Below are positions 14,257-25,200 of a stretch of DNA of 64,000 bases, piece by piece. A program made the translations under genes and the position numbers. Positions within the stretch are counted from its first letter, which is position 1. Each line of letters begins with the position of its first letter. The notes beneath the pieces are model-generated. The model was not told where the DNA came from. It worked only from the letters and a program-made list of their open reading frames with translations, and made no database searches. Origin of the DNA: Sphaerosporella brunnea (Eukaryota; Ascomycota; Pezizomycetes; Pezizales; Pyronemataceae); the NCBI GenBank assembly GCA_008704415.1, contig VXIS01000012.1:248001-312000 (forward strand). Reading direction: 5' to 3'.

Positions 14257-14384
14257 CTGATAAATGAGAAGTTAGATTGCGTGTCCTTGCGGTTGGAGTG
14301 TTGAACTGTTGTGAGGAAAGGAGAGGGAAGAGAATGATGAGGCGTAAAGATCAAGTTAAGAAGTGTGATTCGCGACAAACGCAC
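14257..14384 (-). other. Probable 5'-UTR intron of the PABP gene
   Basis: On the minus strand a donor AAG/GTGCGT (ending exon at 14385) pairs with a textbook 3' end, CTAAC branch site followed by TTCTCATTTATCAG, ending at 14257, seven bases before the start codon. Length is 128. Seen in sequence as signals only; transcription is not shown. Confidence 0.55.
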
Positions 14385-15716
14385 CTTGAATGAAGTTTTT
14401 ATTGAAGAGTAGACCTTCTATGGACGGTGTCAGTGAACGGCACAGACAAAGAGCATCAAGTCGACCCATTGAATGCAGCAAGCCAGACATGTGATGTCTT
14501 AGATTTGGACAGCAGTCAAGGGCACAGTAGAGCAGCAGCACGCTGAAACGTCGCGGCGAGACAGAACAATTGAAGCCGTAACCGACAGCTGAAGACTGAG
14601 TCGCGTTGACACCTGCCAATTCAGTGCGCGACAATTGATGGCGGTCGGCAACAAAGCACGTTGCGCGGTGCTGTCGGAGGGAAGAAAGAAGGGGAAGAAA
14701 GAACAACGCGGGATTGAGAGTACGAACCTTAAAAAGCTGCAGACGACGTGTAGATGTCAAGTTCTGAGAAGAGCAGCGATGTGTCGAAAGACCGATCTGA
14801 GGAGGCAAAAGGTATGATGTGTGAGGGCGAGGACGAGGGCTGATGGTTGAGGAGGGGAGGGGCAACTGGAAGTTGACAGAAAGGATTTTCGAGGGGGTTT
14901 TCAAGTTTTTTTGGGGGGTTTTTAGAGGTTAGGAGGAAGGGTGTAGCTTGGAGGGAGCCAGGGCGTCAGATATCCTTTCGAACCTGTGGGGGAAACGAAA
15001 AGGATGAGAAGACGGGGGAAGAAGTGAAGATGAGAAAAGATTTGGTGGGGGGTGGGTTATGGGGAAGAAGGAAGTGATGGGAGGGCGGCGGGGAAATTGT
15101 GTCGAACTTTAGCGATGGGGGTTCAGTCAGCCGTTTAGCGTTGCTTGTTTCAAGAAACTTTTTTTTCTTTTCGATCACTCGGACATCGCAGTTTTCAACG
15201 GCAAAGCAAAATTTGTGGCGGCCTGTCGCCAGCCAATCACAGAATGACGGACCCTTGCTGGGCTGCTCTTGGGCGAGCGCCACAGTGCGCCGCGATGGCA
15301 AGCCACTAAACCCTCGGAGCAAGCCCTGACGTGCGAAAAAAAGAAAAAAAGCACACTTCAGAAACGCCGTCAAAGACACAGCCCCCCCACCGCATCCCGG
15401 CCATATGAAACGCGCATACAGGTAGTTTGTCCTCGAGTGGTATTATTCTACTCTACTATTTAAGTAGCACCGCTTGCTCTGGTTCGAAGGCGGTCATATT
15501 GAAATGTGTGTCTTCGGTAAGACAGATACCCGAGATAGGTAGTTACAAGAAAACTGGAGAAACTGGAACGCAAACGCCTGAACTATGGCCAAATCCTGTG
15601 TGTAAATCATGCAAAACGCGCCTTGGAGATTGATGGCCGACGGAAAAAAACAAGACCCGACACTCGTTGATGTAAAAGGAAAAAAAAAAAAACAGGCCCG
15701 TGTCAAATAACCATAC
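14385..15716. other. PABP 5' leader/promoter and HUL5 3' flank
   Basis: No coding gene supported. 14700-15060 is purine-rich on the plus strand, hence pyrimidine-rich on the PABP sense strand, typical of highly expressed fungal promoters. 15650-15710 contains an A13 tract and is the HUL5 3' flank. Confidence 0.45.
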
Positions 15717-18700
15717 TCAACTCAAATCGAACCCAGCGTTCGAACGTACCGAGTACAGCAACTTTTCTTTCAAGGTTTTGCGATCCTTATATCTGGGCAT
15801 CTTCAAAAGATTTACGCAGGTGCCTATTCTCAATGTCAGCAGGTCTATATAGTCTGGGGGATGAGATGGGCACTGACTCGCAGAACACAACCGTGTTTGG
15901 TCATCCCCCGCATCGCGAATGCAAAACCTCGGACTCAGGACCTTGAAGCCTAAAAGCGGTGCCCTGCTGACACTGGTAACGAACCGGAGCACCTTCCTTC
16001 TGTCGCTGTCATCGAGTTCGTGCATGACCTGCCAAAACAGCTTGATGCTTTCATGCTCCTCCCCATCGTCTCCAATCTCGTAAACTCCTCCATAGATGGT
16101 ATTCCTGCGCAGATCCTCAACATCAATCGGGTTGCCCACATCTCCGCCCACCAGCGTCTGCAGCTCACTCTGATTAAACATCTTGAGCCAATTTGGGTTG
16201 ATGATAGTGGTGAGGCCCCTCAAGAAAGCCGCTGTCTGGAGTGCGGGCTCCTTGACGAGTCTGTGTTTCGATACTAAGTGCACGTATTCGAGGCGGTTTG
16301 GGTTCGTAACCGGTATGGAATCTCCACCAGGCTTGAGGTTGTATGTTTCCACCCTACCAGGCGCGATCTGAGTGGTGATCGTAAAGTCCAGGCCAAACGT
16401 TGACTCTACGTCACCCTCAAAGTCCATAAGCGCCATCAGATGGCGGTAAACCTCCGCATCCAAATCCCGGAGGTCGTTGACACCAACTGCAGATGCGGTG
16501 GCCGGCTGTGACCATCTCAGGAGGAAAAAAGGTGCAAACGAGAGATCCACAAGGATTCCCTCGTATAAGCATTTTCCAAGTATTCGTCCACAGAATTCAT
16601 AGCGACTGAGGATATCGCTGAGGTATGGCTTAGGATCGGCTTCCCAAAGCTGTGCGGTATACTTCATTTCTTCGAGTAACGTCGGATTGGGATAAAGCAA
16701 ATGTTCGGGGTTCTCTTTGAACATGCTCTTCTTGTGCTTCCTCATTGGATAGATCCATTCGTCGTATTCTTCCGGGATGCTGTCTTCATCTGTAACGTCT
16801 GCACTCGGCGAGAAGGCTTCTCCACAAACACCTGTTAAGAACTCCTTTGTAACTCCACCACCATCGATTCCCGCCTCTTCAGCACCAAACTTATCCACGA
16901 AAGTGATCTGTATTGGCTCTTTGAGCCCTGCTTCCAGTTGCCAGAACGCTTTGTAGGCGTCCTCAAACTCGTGTTGCCTACGAATAGTGGCGTGATGTTT
17001 GGCCAAGGCTTCACGGCCACCGGCACGGCCATTGTTTAATGAGAATCTCCACTGATCCGGATCCACAAAACCTTCCCTGCGTTTGTGCTGATCTTTTGCA
17101 ACGAATTCTCGGAATATTTCGACTCGTTTGTCAAAAGGGATCATAAAAGGCAGGTTCTGCACAATCTCTGAACGTGGTGCGATGGCTCCTAGGAAATTCA
17201 TTCGCTGCTTCTTTCGGCGCGCCTTCTCCCGACGCGCCAGGTCGAGGTGACGACGAGTAGAGGCGTCAAGCGATATCCAGGAGTCACGGTCCGCACGGCT
17301 ATCTTCTTCGTCATCGGAAGCAGCTTCGGCGGCTAGTTGTTGCTGCCGGTTGTCCTCTTCTTGAACGACAGCGGCAATAAAGCCGTCCAAGGTCAGGTAC
17401 TTCTGCATGAGCCAATATCCGTTTGGCAGAAAGTGTCGTCGTGAACTAGAAGAAAGTCAGTTACTCAAACGCCAATCAGGGCAATGGCACGTACTCTCTG
17501 GTGTATATCGCCTTCAACACGTCGGTTACCACGCTCCTGAAATATCCAAGCTCCCAAACTCTACCAGTCTCCGTTGTCTTGAAGTATACCTCTGCTCCGT
17601 TGTCTTTGGTTCTGTCTTCTCCCATGAGTTCCGCGAACCACCAATACATCGCAAATGCAAGGTTCTTGAGGAAAAGGGCGAGCTCGCTGACCTCGCTCAA
17701 TGCCAGCTGACGTCCCTTGCCCTGCAAAAACTCGTGGTCGTCGCCAGTAACCAGCACGAACGAATACATCTCCAGAAACAAAAATATTAGGTTCCATTGC
17801 TCTTCTACAGACTTTGCAGAAACCCCGCCACGGGGCACAGGAGGATACTTCAAGTAATCAATAGCCGCGATGGCATCAGCCTTGATGTGGGAAAATAGTC
17901 GACACTTCTTTACTGCATTCCAAACATACTTGACTGCCGGAACACCGTCTGAAGTGAGGGCAACGCATAGCCAGAATCTCATATCGGTACGTTTGGCGGG
18001 GAAGACCAGTAACAATGTCAGGGCAAATCCGGATAGCACCTGTACATCTCCACCCGTTGACTTGGTACTAGATAGCAAGGAGGTGACAGTCGATTGCTGA
18101 ATGAGTGATTCAATCTGTTCTTTGACGAAGACAGGCAGAGGCTCCTTCTGATTTCCGGGCTGCCGACTAGGCAAGCCTTCATCTTCATCTTCATCCTCTG
18201 ACTCCTGATCCTGATCTTTCATGGCATGGTCCTCGACGTCGATACGTTGGCCCACCTCGACGGCCACCGACGACAAAACCGTCGAGACAAAATTAATGTA
18301 TTCTTCTTGTGCGGCGGACAACTTTGGCGACATGCCATCGGTGAGATCCACGGCCCGTTTATCGTGGCGAGTAAAGTAGATGATATGAGAAAGCAACCAC
18401 AGTTTACTGTCGGTGCTCACCTCCATGCTGCAGCACGAAGTCACTTTCCGAAGGTCGATTTCGGAAACAAGCTTCTTTATCGCCCGATCCCCTAACAGAG
18501 ATACCAAATTGGGCGTGACAAGATACGTAGCATCAAAGGCTCCATATGCTGCATCCACATCTGTTGCGCGCTTCGGCTCGCCATATTTTGCCGGCAGAAG
18601 AGGGTTCGCCAAAGCCTCTATTAATGCCTGTAAGAGGGTATCGTTCCAGGCGGCGGAGACAGTGATTTTCGACAAAGCAGAGTAGTACTCTTCGTTGGAA

Positions 18701-19278
18701 ATTTCAGGTGCATGCCACGACAGCTGTGCAAGCGACTGCAGGGCTTTCTCAAGGGTCTCGTTCTGCACGACTCCGCCATCGATAGCCTCGACGAGCAACC
18801 TTCCGAACTTACGGCGCAAATATCGATTCCGTTTCGGATCCGGTTTCTTCTCCTTCCCCAGAAGCCAGGTACGTATAACGGCAATCATCTTATCCAGCCG
18901 TTCAAGGTCGCCCTTGCTCCACTGCCGCCGCCCCTTTCGCCGTCCCATGCCGGCAATCCCAAGAAACAAGCTCATCAGAGAGGGCGCCTGATCGACATCC
19001 AGCGAAATTGCTTGGTCTAATGCGGATCGCCAGATATCCCTCTGACGTTCGGCGTCCCTCCGGCCTCGCCATGTGCGTTGTATAACCTCTGCAGCTTTGA
19101 GCCTGCGCCGTTCCGCCTCTCTGGCCGCGCGCTCATCTCGAGCGGCTTGTAGCGAGCTCGAGGGTGTTGGCTTGTTTCTGAGTAACGAGGCTCCCGAGGT
19201 GGTGGTGGTGGGAGTAGACTTCTTGCCGGAGAGGTTGACATTGCGAGGGCGGCGGCCTGAGCCGGTAAAGTTGAACAT
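15717..19278 (-). CDS. hul5: HECT-type E3 ubiquitin ligase, HUL5/UBE3C family
   Basis: Three exons (19278-17495, 17445-15878, 15823-15717) sum to 3459 bases, 1152 aa. An IQ-like helix (residues about 63-80, VIQRTWRGRRDAERQR) follows a basic N-terminus, as in UBE3C. The HECT domain fills roughly the last 380 residues (FVDKFGAEEAGIDGGGVTKEF, then FFLLRW, then SRAPLLGFKVLSPRFCI). The catalytic cysteine is C1120 in S-T-C-V-N-L-L-K-M-P. Intron 2 interrupts the codon two residues before this Cys, and without splicing an insertion of 18 residues would separate the motif. Intron 1 rejoins D-S-R-R-H-F-L-P-N-G-Y-W-L-M, a conserved block. The enzyme extends ubiquitin chains on proteasome-bound and misfolded substrates. 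It is divergently arranged with the mitochondrial uS7 gene, 571 bases apart. Confidence 0.96.
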
Positions 19279-19849
19279 GGTTGTCGTCAGAAGATTCGTA
19301 TCAACAGGAGGATGTTTAGGTTCGACGGGTTCGACAATATCTTTGACTACGGTAAGAGGATGGGCGACTGGGGCATGAACAGTTCACTTTTCGTTGGGAG
19401 GGGTTTATCGGTGTTCTATGGGATTCTTTGTGGCTGAGCTGAGGTGCAGGAGGTAGCTGCAGCAGGTGTGCGTGCTTTTTGTTGTAGCGGTGGTGGTGGT
19501 GGTGGTGGTGGCGGTGGTGGTGATGTTGGGATTCGTGGGGTGTTGGGTGCTGGGGTATAACGTGATGATGCGGGTTGCATGTGAATACATAAGCACGGCT
19601 ATGACTTATGAGACTTATGACATCGACAGCTCGCGACTCTGTTTAAGTATGAAGAGCACATTGCTTAGGCTTTTGCCATTTCGGAGAAACTTTCTGTGTC
19701 TGCAACAGCGTTCCAGAGCCTCCATTTAACATTTTATGTCGTGCTGATTTGAGGCTGGCAAAAACTTGAAACGGTTGTCGCTTGCAACTTGGACACCTCC
19801 GGCCGTCCCGCTCAACGTCCACCCCCCACCCCCGTCTACCCGGCTCACG
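19279..19849. promoter_or_regulatory. Divergent promoter between HUL5 and mitochondrial uS7
   Basis: 571 bases separate the two start codons. It contains a GGT triplet microsatellite (about 19489-19524, seven or more units with one GCG variant) and a C-rich block (ACGTCCACCCCCCACCCCCG) just before the uS7m start. No TATA box at a good distance. Confidence 0.5.
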
Positions 19850-20986
19850 ATGTCTCCGAGAACAATGTTCCTGCGGCCGCAGTGCCTGAGGGTAGTCCCT
19901 GTGCGCTCCGCAGTTGCCTCGTTGGCCCTCCGCGCGTGCTCCTCCGCCGCACCTAAGAACCCAAGGGGATCAAACCAAGACGTTCTTCCCCACGCCTCGG
20001 AAGAAGCTGCGGCCACAGCGAAGATCACCAGCGAGACGCCCCCGGACATTGAGCAGGGCACTTCCATCTCCGAGGTACTCCCATCAACGACGGCGTTGGA
20101 AGCCGATCCAGTTCAACATCGCCGCTGACGGGGAGTGAAGATGATCCAGCGCGACACCGAGGCGTTGAAGAATGCGCCGAGCGTGTTGAAGAAGGAATTG
20201 AAGGGCACAGCCGTTCCCGGCTCTAAGCGTGAGTACTCAACGTACGTGGACCCCCGAGACAACGACCGGGCCGACGACGTGGATTTCAATGCCGAGTTCG
20301 ATGCTGCGGCGATGCACGGGACCGACAATGAGCCTGTCCAGGCCGATGCCGTCAGCATCAACTTGGAAGCTACGATTCCTGAGGGTGCGAAGTACCCGCT
20401 ACCCACTCTGCCGCTGCCTGCGACGTCGGTCATGAAGAAGCGGTATCCACCAGTGGTAGAGCAGGTCACCAACTTGATCATGCGGCACGGAAAGGTGAGT
20501 TGAAATATTTCAGCTACGGTTGGGTATGGGATACTAACATATTTTGCGCAGAAAGCGACCGCTCAATCAGTCATGACCGAAGTTCTCGCAATCCTGCGCA
20601 CAAAATCGGCTCCGAAGCCCAGCCTCCGTGCTAACATCATCCCCACTGCACCCCCACTCGCATCGCTTCCCTCCGACCCTATTGCGTATCTTCAGACGGC
20701 CATCGACTCTGTTGGCCCGCTCATGACGATCAAGAGTATCAAGGGTTCTGGCGGTTTCCGTGAGAGTGTTCCTAGCCCGTTGAGACTGCGTCAGAGGCGT
20801 CGCAAGGCGATCACTTGGATTATCGAGGCGGCAGACAAGAAGAAGGCACGTATGAGCTTGGCGGAACGGTTGGCTGATGAGATCGTGGCTGTTGTTGAGG
20901 GAAGAAGTACGGCATGGGACAAGAGGCAGCAGGTACACAAGACTGCGGTTGCCTCGCGGGCTAACGTCAAGGTCAAGGTGATGTAG
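19850..20986 (+). CDS. rsm7: Mitochondrial small-subunit ribosomal protein uS7m
   Basis: Three exons (19850-20074, 20141-20494, 20552-20986) sum to 1014 bases, 337 aa. The basic, Arg/Ala/Ser-rich N-terminus (RPQCLRVVPVRSAVASLALR) is a mitochondrial targeting sequence. The uS7 fold begins at about 190 with K-K-R-Y-P-P-V-V-E-Q-V-T-N-L-I-M-R-H-G-K, continues across intron 2 into KATAQSVM, and has the signature S-V-P-S-P-L-R-L-R-Q-R-R-R-K-A-I-T-W-I-I and the C-terminal A-D-E-I-V-A-V-V-E-G-R-S. It binds the 3' major domain of the small rRNA in the mitoribosome. Intron 1 is needed because the unspliced frame reaches TGA; its branch site is CGCTGACG. The alternative start ATG at 19865 is possible. 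Confidence 0.93.
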
Positions 20987-21589
20987 ATATACCTCAGTAG
21001 ATACATACTGAAAGGGCGGAATTGTAAGCTATCAGCGATCTGGGTGCTTGGATGTCTCTTGTATTTGTATGCCAAAAGAAAATAAGCACTGTCCCTTGCA
21101 GCTTGTCAGCCCTTAGAACAGCAGATGCATTGATCTAGTGCCGATACCCAGGTAGGTAGAGTATGTATTAACTACTGCGATGGCGTTATCACCACCAGAC
21201 GATGCGGTGATCTGCCAACAACGCTTCGCTTCTGCGACTGGCGTAAGGGCAACTTCTATCTACTCTAATTACTTATTATATGCACCCGTGCGCGTGCACG
21301 CCTCTCTGTACTGATTCCCCCACAACAACCCAACCACAACACCATATAACAACCCACCACCAGCAACCTACATTTCCTTCGGATCGGCCTTCCTTGCTTT
21401 TTTGACGTTAAACATCTGCTCTCTACTTCTACGTGATATTTCTGGTGTCTCTTTTCTGTTGCTTCTGTTGCTCTTCATCCTCGCCTCTGTACGCCCCGCT
21501 TCCACCCCGCCCGCCGGCTCCAATCGCTCGCGCATTAGCTTCCCCAGGCTTACTTCGAGTCCACGAATTACCTACTGACTGCTTCCACT
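20987..21589. other. Intergenic: uS7m terminator and makorin 5' leader
   Basis: No gene seen. From 21320 the sequence is C/A-rich (CACAACAACCCAACCACAACACC), resembling a fungal leader. Confidence 0.45.
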
Positions 21590-22878
21590 ATGTGGCATCA
21601 ACAGCCTCCACCCCAGGACCAATTATCCACAAACCACCTCATTACCTCCACCACGACGGACATGCCACGGGCAGCACGTGAACCGCGTCGGCATCGGGTG
21701 TCTCCACTGGCCAGAGAGTTCGTTCCCGGTGCCGCAGTAGTCCTCAGAAGAGTTTCGAGCTCTATTCCAAGAGCACCAGCGGTGGCGATTTCACCTACAA
21801 ATACACCTGCATCTACGGCGCTCACGGAACCCGCCTCGGCAGAGTCCACAAATACAGCTACGGCGGCCGCAGCCACAACTGCGAGAACAGAGCGACGCGT
21901 CGAACCTCCAGCCCAAACACCATGCAAGTTCTTCAAAGCTGGCTACTGTTCACGCGGGGAGAAATGCTGGTTCGAACATGAAGCACCAAAGGAGAAGACA
22001 GCTAAGGTCGACACCCACGCCACAGTTGCCGCAGAAACTTCAAAAGATGAAGAGCCGTGCGCTATCTGTTTCGAGAAGCCGGAGACCTATGGATTAATGA
22101 CTGGCTGTGACCACGTATTCTGTCTCAGTAAATCTTTCCCTTCTTCAGGTATCAAGTGTTTAACTGATTGAGCTCGAAAACAGCTTGTATTCGCCAATGG
22201 CGATCGAGCAGCAGCAACCGCTCCGCGAACGCAGATCCATATGACGACCCTAATGCCCTCGCGAACACTTCTAAAACATGCCCGCTCTGTCGAATCAGAA
22301 CGCGCTATATCATCCCTTCGATCGTGTTTCCCAAGTCCGCCTACCAGAAACAGCAGATCGAACGCGTTTATCTGCTGCGCTTGTCAAATATTCCGTGTCG
22401 CTACTTTGCTGCTTCGCTCGTCCCCAGAGCCCCGCCTCCGCCTGGTCCAAACGGCAGCATACCCCCGCATGGGCGGCTAAGCACTGGGCCCTGGTGCCCT
22501 TTTGGAAATGATTGTCACTATCGCCACGAAAAAGAGCCTGGCGTGAAATATACATTCACAGATTCTGAGTTGTCGCGGATGATGTGGGGACAGCGGGCGT
22601 CAGCACGTCGCCGCGTAGGAATTCGACGAAGTTTTAGACGAAATGCTGAGAGGGCAGGAGTGGATTTCTTGGGAGCCGGCGGGATGCCGGACTGGGCCTT
22701 TCACTTCGTGGAGAATCACTTCTTATCCTTCGAAGACCCAAACGATACGGAACCAGACGACCTGGGAGACTATGATGACCATGAAGAGGTACCTTACCCA
22801 ATACTGGACGAGGAAATCTTGACTCGGGACGAGTTGAGGACTCACATTTTGGATCAGCTCCTCATATTGCCGTGGTAA
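21590..22878 (+). CDS. Makorin-like RING E3 ubiquitin ligase with CCCH zinc fingers
   Basis: Two exons (21590-22127, 22184-22878) sum to 1233 bases, 410 aa. After a 110-residue Ala/Thr/Pro-rich region comes a CCCH finger (C112-K-F-F-K-A-G-Y-C-S-R-G-E-K-C-W-F-E-H130). The C3HC4 RING finger spans C157 to C215 (CAIC, CDHVFCLTCIRQW, CPLC), with the intron inside it at codon 180. A second CCCH-like motif has C251-R-Y-F and C284-P-F-G-N-D-C290-H-Y-R-H294. The acidic C-terminus (DPNDTEPDDLGDYDDHEE) is unstructured. This order, CCCH-RING-CCCH, is that of makorins. These RNA-binding ligases act in mRNA quality control and protein turnover; targets here are unknown. The start at 21590 is the first ATG; one at 21661 is also in frame. 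Confidence 0.9.
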
Positions 22879-22966
22879 CTGGTTCTGTTGGGAGTTTTGA
22901 AGTGTGGAAGGAGTGATGCCTTCTTTCCCTTCCATATCTCGCACATGTTATTTATTTCTTTGTTTA

Positions 22967-22968
<2 letters not shown>

Positions 22969-23003
<35 letters not shown>

Positions 23004-23018
23004 GGGGGGGGGGGGGGG
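22969..23018. repeat. T34-G16 homopolymer junction
   Basis: 34 thymines (22969-23002) pass directly into 16 guanines (23003-23018), about 90 bases past the makorin stop codon. An unusually long two-block homopolymer. Confidence 0.9.
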
Positions 23019-24157
23019 TGTTAACATGTTTGAGTACTACTCTGGCAAGTATTACATTGTTTTGTCCCTTAGTCGATTATTTTTTGGCCTTTCCGTGTTT
23101 GGATAAGTAACTTCACTCCTCTTTCTTGGGTGTTGCGGAACGGATCGGTAAGAATCGGAAATTGTGGGTCGCTGGCTTTGGAATTTTGTGTATGGAGCGG
23201 TTTCGGCTTTTTTTTTCTCTTTTTTTGGGGGGTTTTTTTTGGTGGGTTCGAATAAACGGAGCAGGCAAACATTCGTTTCATGAATTATCACTCGCGATCT
23301 CCCAGGGTAAGCTTAGATCATATCCCTAAATTTCTAGTGAAATACTGCTGGCGCAGGTCAGTATCTCAACTTCTGGATTGCCTGGTGTATATACAGGTTT
23401 CAAGAAGAAAAGAGGCTTTTGAGAGTGCAATTACACGTGTCTACCTTTCTCCTCGCGCTTCCTACAATCTCATTCATGATCAGTGTCGATTCACCATTAC
23501 TCCGCTGAGGGGAGGAGGCGGGTGTCTTATGGAGCCATCACAGAGCTACTAAGCTCCGACAGGAAATGTTGTGCATCAATAGAAAGAAGAAGAAAAAAGG
23601 GATATTCCGACAGGTCCCACGCGTTCGTTTCCCTTAGACTCATATCAAATGACATCTCGCAACAGGTGCATGTATCCAGAGAAACAACTCAAGAACAAGA
23701 CGAAAACAGAACTTGGGACAAACAGGGGGGTGGGGGGGGGAGGGAACTTTTCTGGTAAATGGAAGACCATTCTTAACGGAGCGCGCGGGGCTAGGGTAGA
23801 AAGCTTTAATTCAAGATGTGATGTCGCAGACGCCCCACACTGCAGAAAGGGTTGGGCGGCAGGCACTGTTCGTTGATCTTTCCAAACCCCGTGGGGAGCA
23901 AAGGAGGAAGTGCACGCCAACCCCCTCCCCCCAGTGACGAGTTCTGGTAATCCGCGGGCCTTATCTTGGAAACCTTTTGCGAAGTGGCGGACTGCAGGGC
24001 AAAGCAATCACGATTTGGCATGGTGAACCGCGGTCAGGCCTTTGGTTTCGTCATTATGTAGCGGAATGCCTCCCTGAGTCGATCTTGCTTTCCGCGCTTG
24101 TTCGGAGGACAGCCATTCCCGCGACTACCGACAGCCCTCCAACTAGGTAGTGTTCTC

Positions 24158-24335
24158 CATAGCCGGCCGGGCTGTCAGCCCGGCGGCGAAATAGTACAGA
24201 GTGATATCTAATCGCGTCCATTCTTCATACCCAACAACAGCTCATGCAGCCCACAGCCAGCCGGGCTGCGAGTTGAAAAGCCAGCCCGGCTTTTTTTCCA
24301 GCCCAACGCAGCCCAACGCAGCCGGCTGGCTGGAT
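24158..24335. mobile_element. Cluster of GCCGGC/AGCCCGGC inverted motifs, possible hAT-type subterminal repeats
   Basis: AGCCGGCCGGGCTGTCAGCC at 24161, AGCCAGCCGGGCTG near 24256, AGCCAGCCCGGCTTTTTTT near 24280 and AGCCGGCTGGCTGG near 24319 recur in both orientations within 180 bases. Similar GGGCTG...GGCCGAAAGCC...CGGCTTTTT motifs appear at 33510-33568. Such mixed-orientation arrays flank many fungal hAT elements. No full element or transposase is present, so this is a relic at best. Confidence 0.4.
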
Positions 24336-25041
24336 ATTGAGGACACTGCCTCCAACTGGTCAATCAAACGTTCTTTCGATATGGGCTGTTTGGCACCATG
24401 GAATGGTGGGAATCGATCGGTGTCTCATGGTGCGAGCTAATTGGCTTTGTTCCTGTGCTTGGGAGGAAGTTGGTGGACAGCGTTGCTCAGGGAACACCCA
24501 ACGGTGGTGGCCACCAGTGCAATACTCATGATTGTCCTTCACCAAACTCATGATAGTGAATGCCTTGGTCGGACAGACTCATGGTAATCATGAATCGCCA
24601 GCACAAGGATCAACATGGCTCATGGCTCTCTTATACATAGTCGCCCAGATCTCGCACTTTCGAGTGACCGTGTGTGTTCGAGTGACCACAACAGAAGCAA
24701 TCCGTCCAGAGTTTGGCGGAGATGATGGGTGTCGTGTGGGGGTCGCAACCCACTGATTGTAAAGCACCTTCCCCTTGAGTAAGGGTAGCTTGATATATTT
24801 CTAAAGCAGTTCACTCCTGTGCGGGAGCATTTGCGTACGCATGCACACCGGCAATCCACTGCTTGTCCTGAGGAGATGATTCCCTTCGCCCCGCCCACGG
24901 ACCCACCGGCATGACCACAGGCTTCGGCCTGGAGAGATCGCCGATATAGTTGGTGGGCGGTCGAAGGTGGTGCGCAGACATCCGAACAGGCGCCTGCGGC
25001 GGGTACGGTACACGGCCGCCAGCCTACTGCTCCCTCCCTAG

Positions 25042-25200
25042 TTGCCCGGTCACCTCGCCGTCTCCCTGTATCCCCCGTATCCCCCCGTCGCCCTGCTGCC
25101 CCGCCGTCCTGCCTCTCCGTCTCCCCCATATCCCCCCGAATCCCACTGTATCTCCCCGTGCCCCCGTCGCCCCGCCGCTGCCACCTTGCCGGACCGGCGC
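25042..25200. repeat. C-rich degenerate minisatellite with minus-strand G-quadruplex potential
   Basis: Units resembling CCGTATCCCCC recur (GTCTCCCTGTATCCCCCGTA, GTCTCCCCCATATCCCCC, CTGTATCTCCCCGTGCCCCC). C runs at 25072-25076, 25081-25086, 25091-25093 and 25099-25102 are separated by loops of 4-5 bases, which satisfies the G-quadruplex pattern on the minus strand. Confidence 0.65.
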
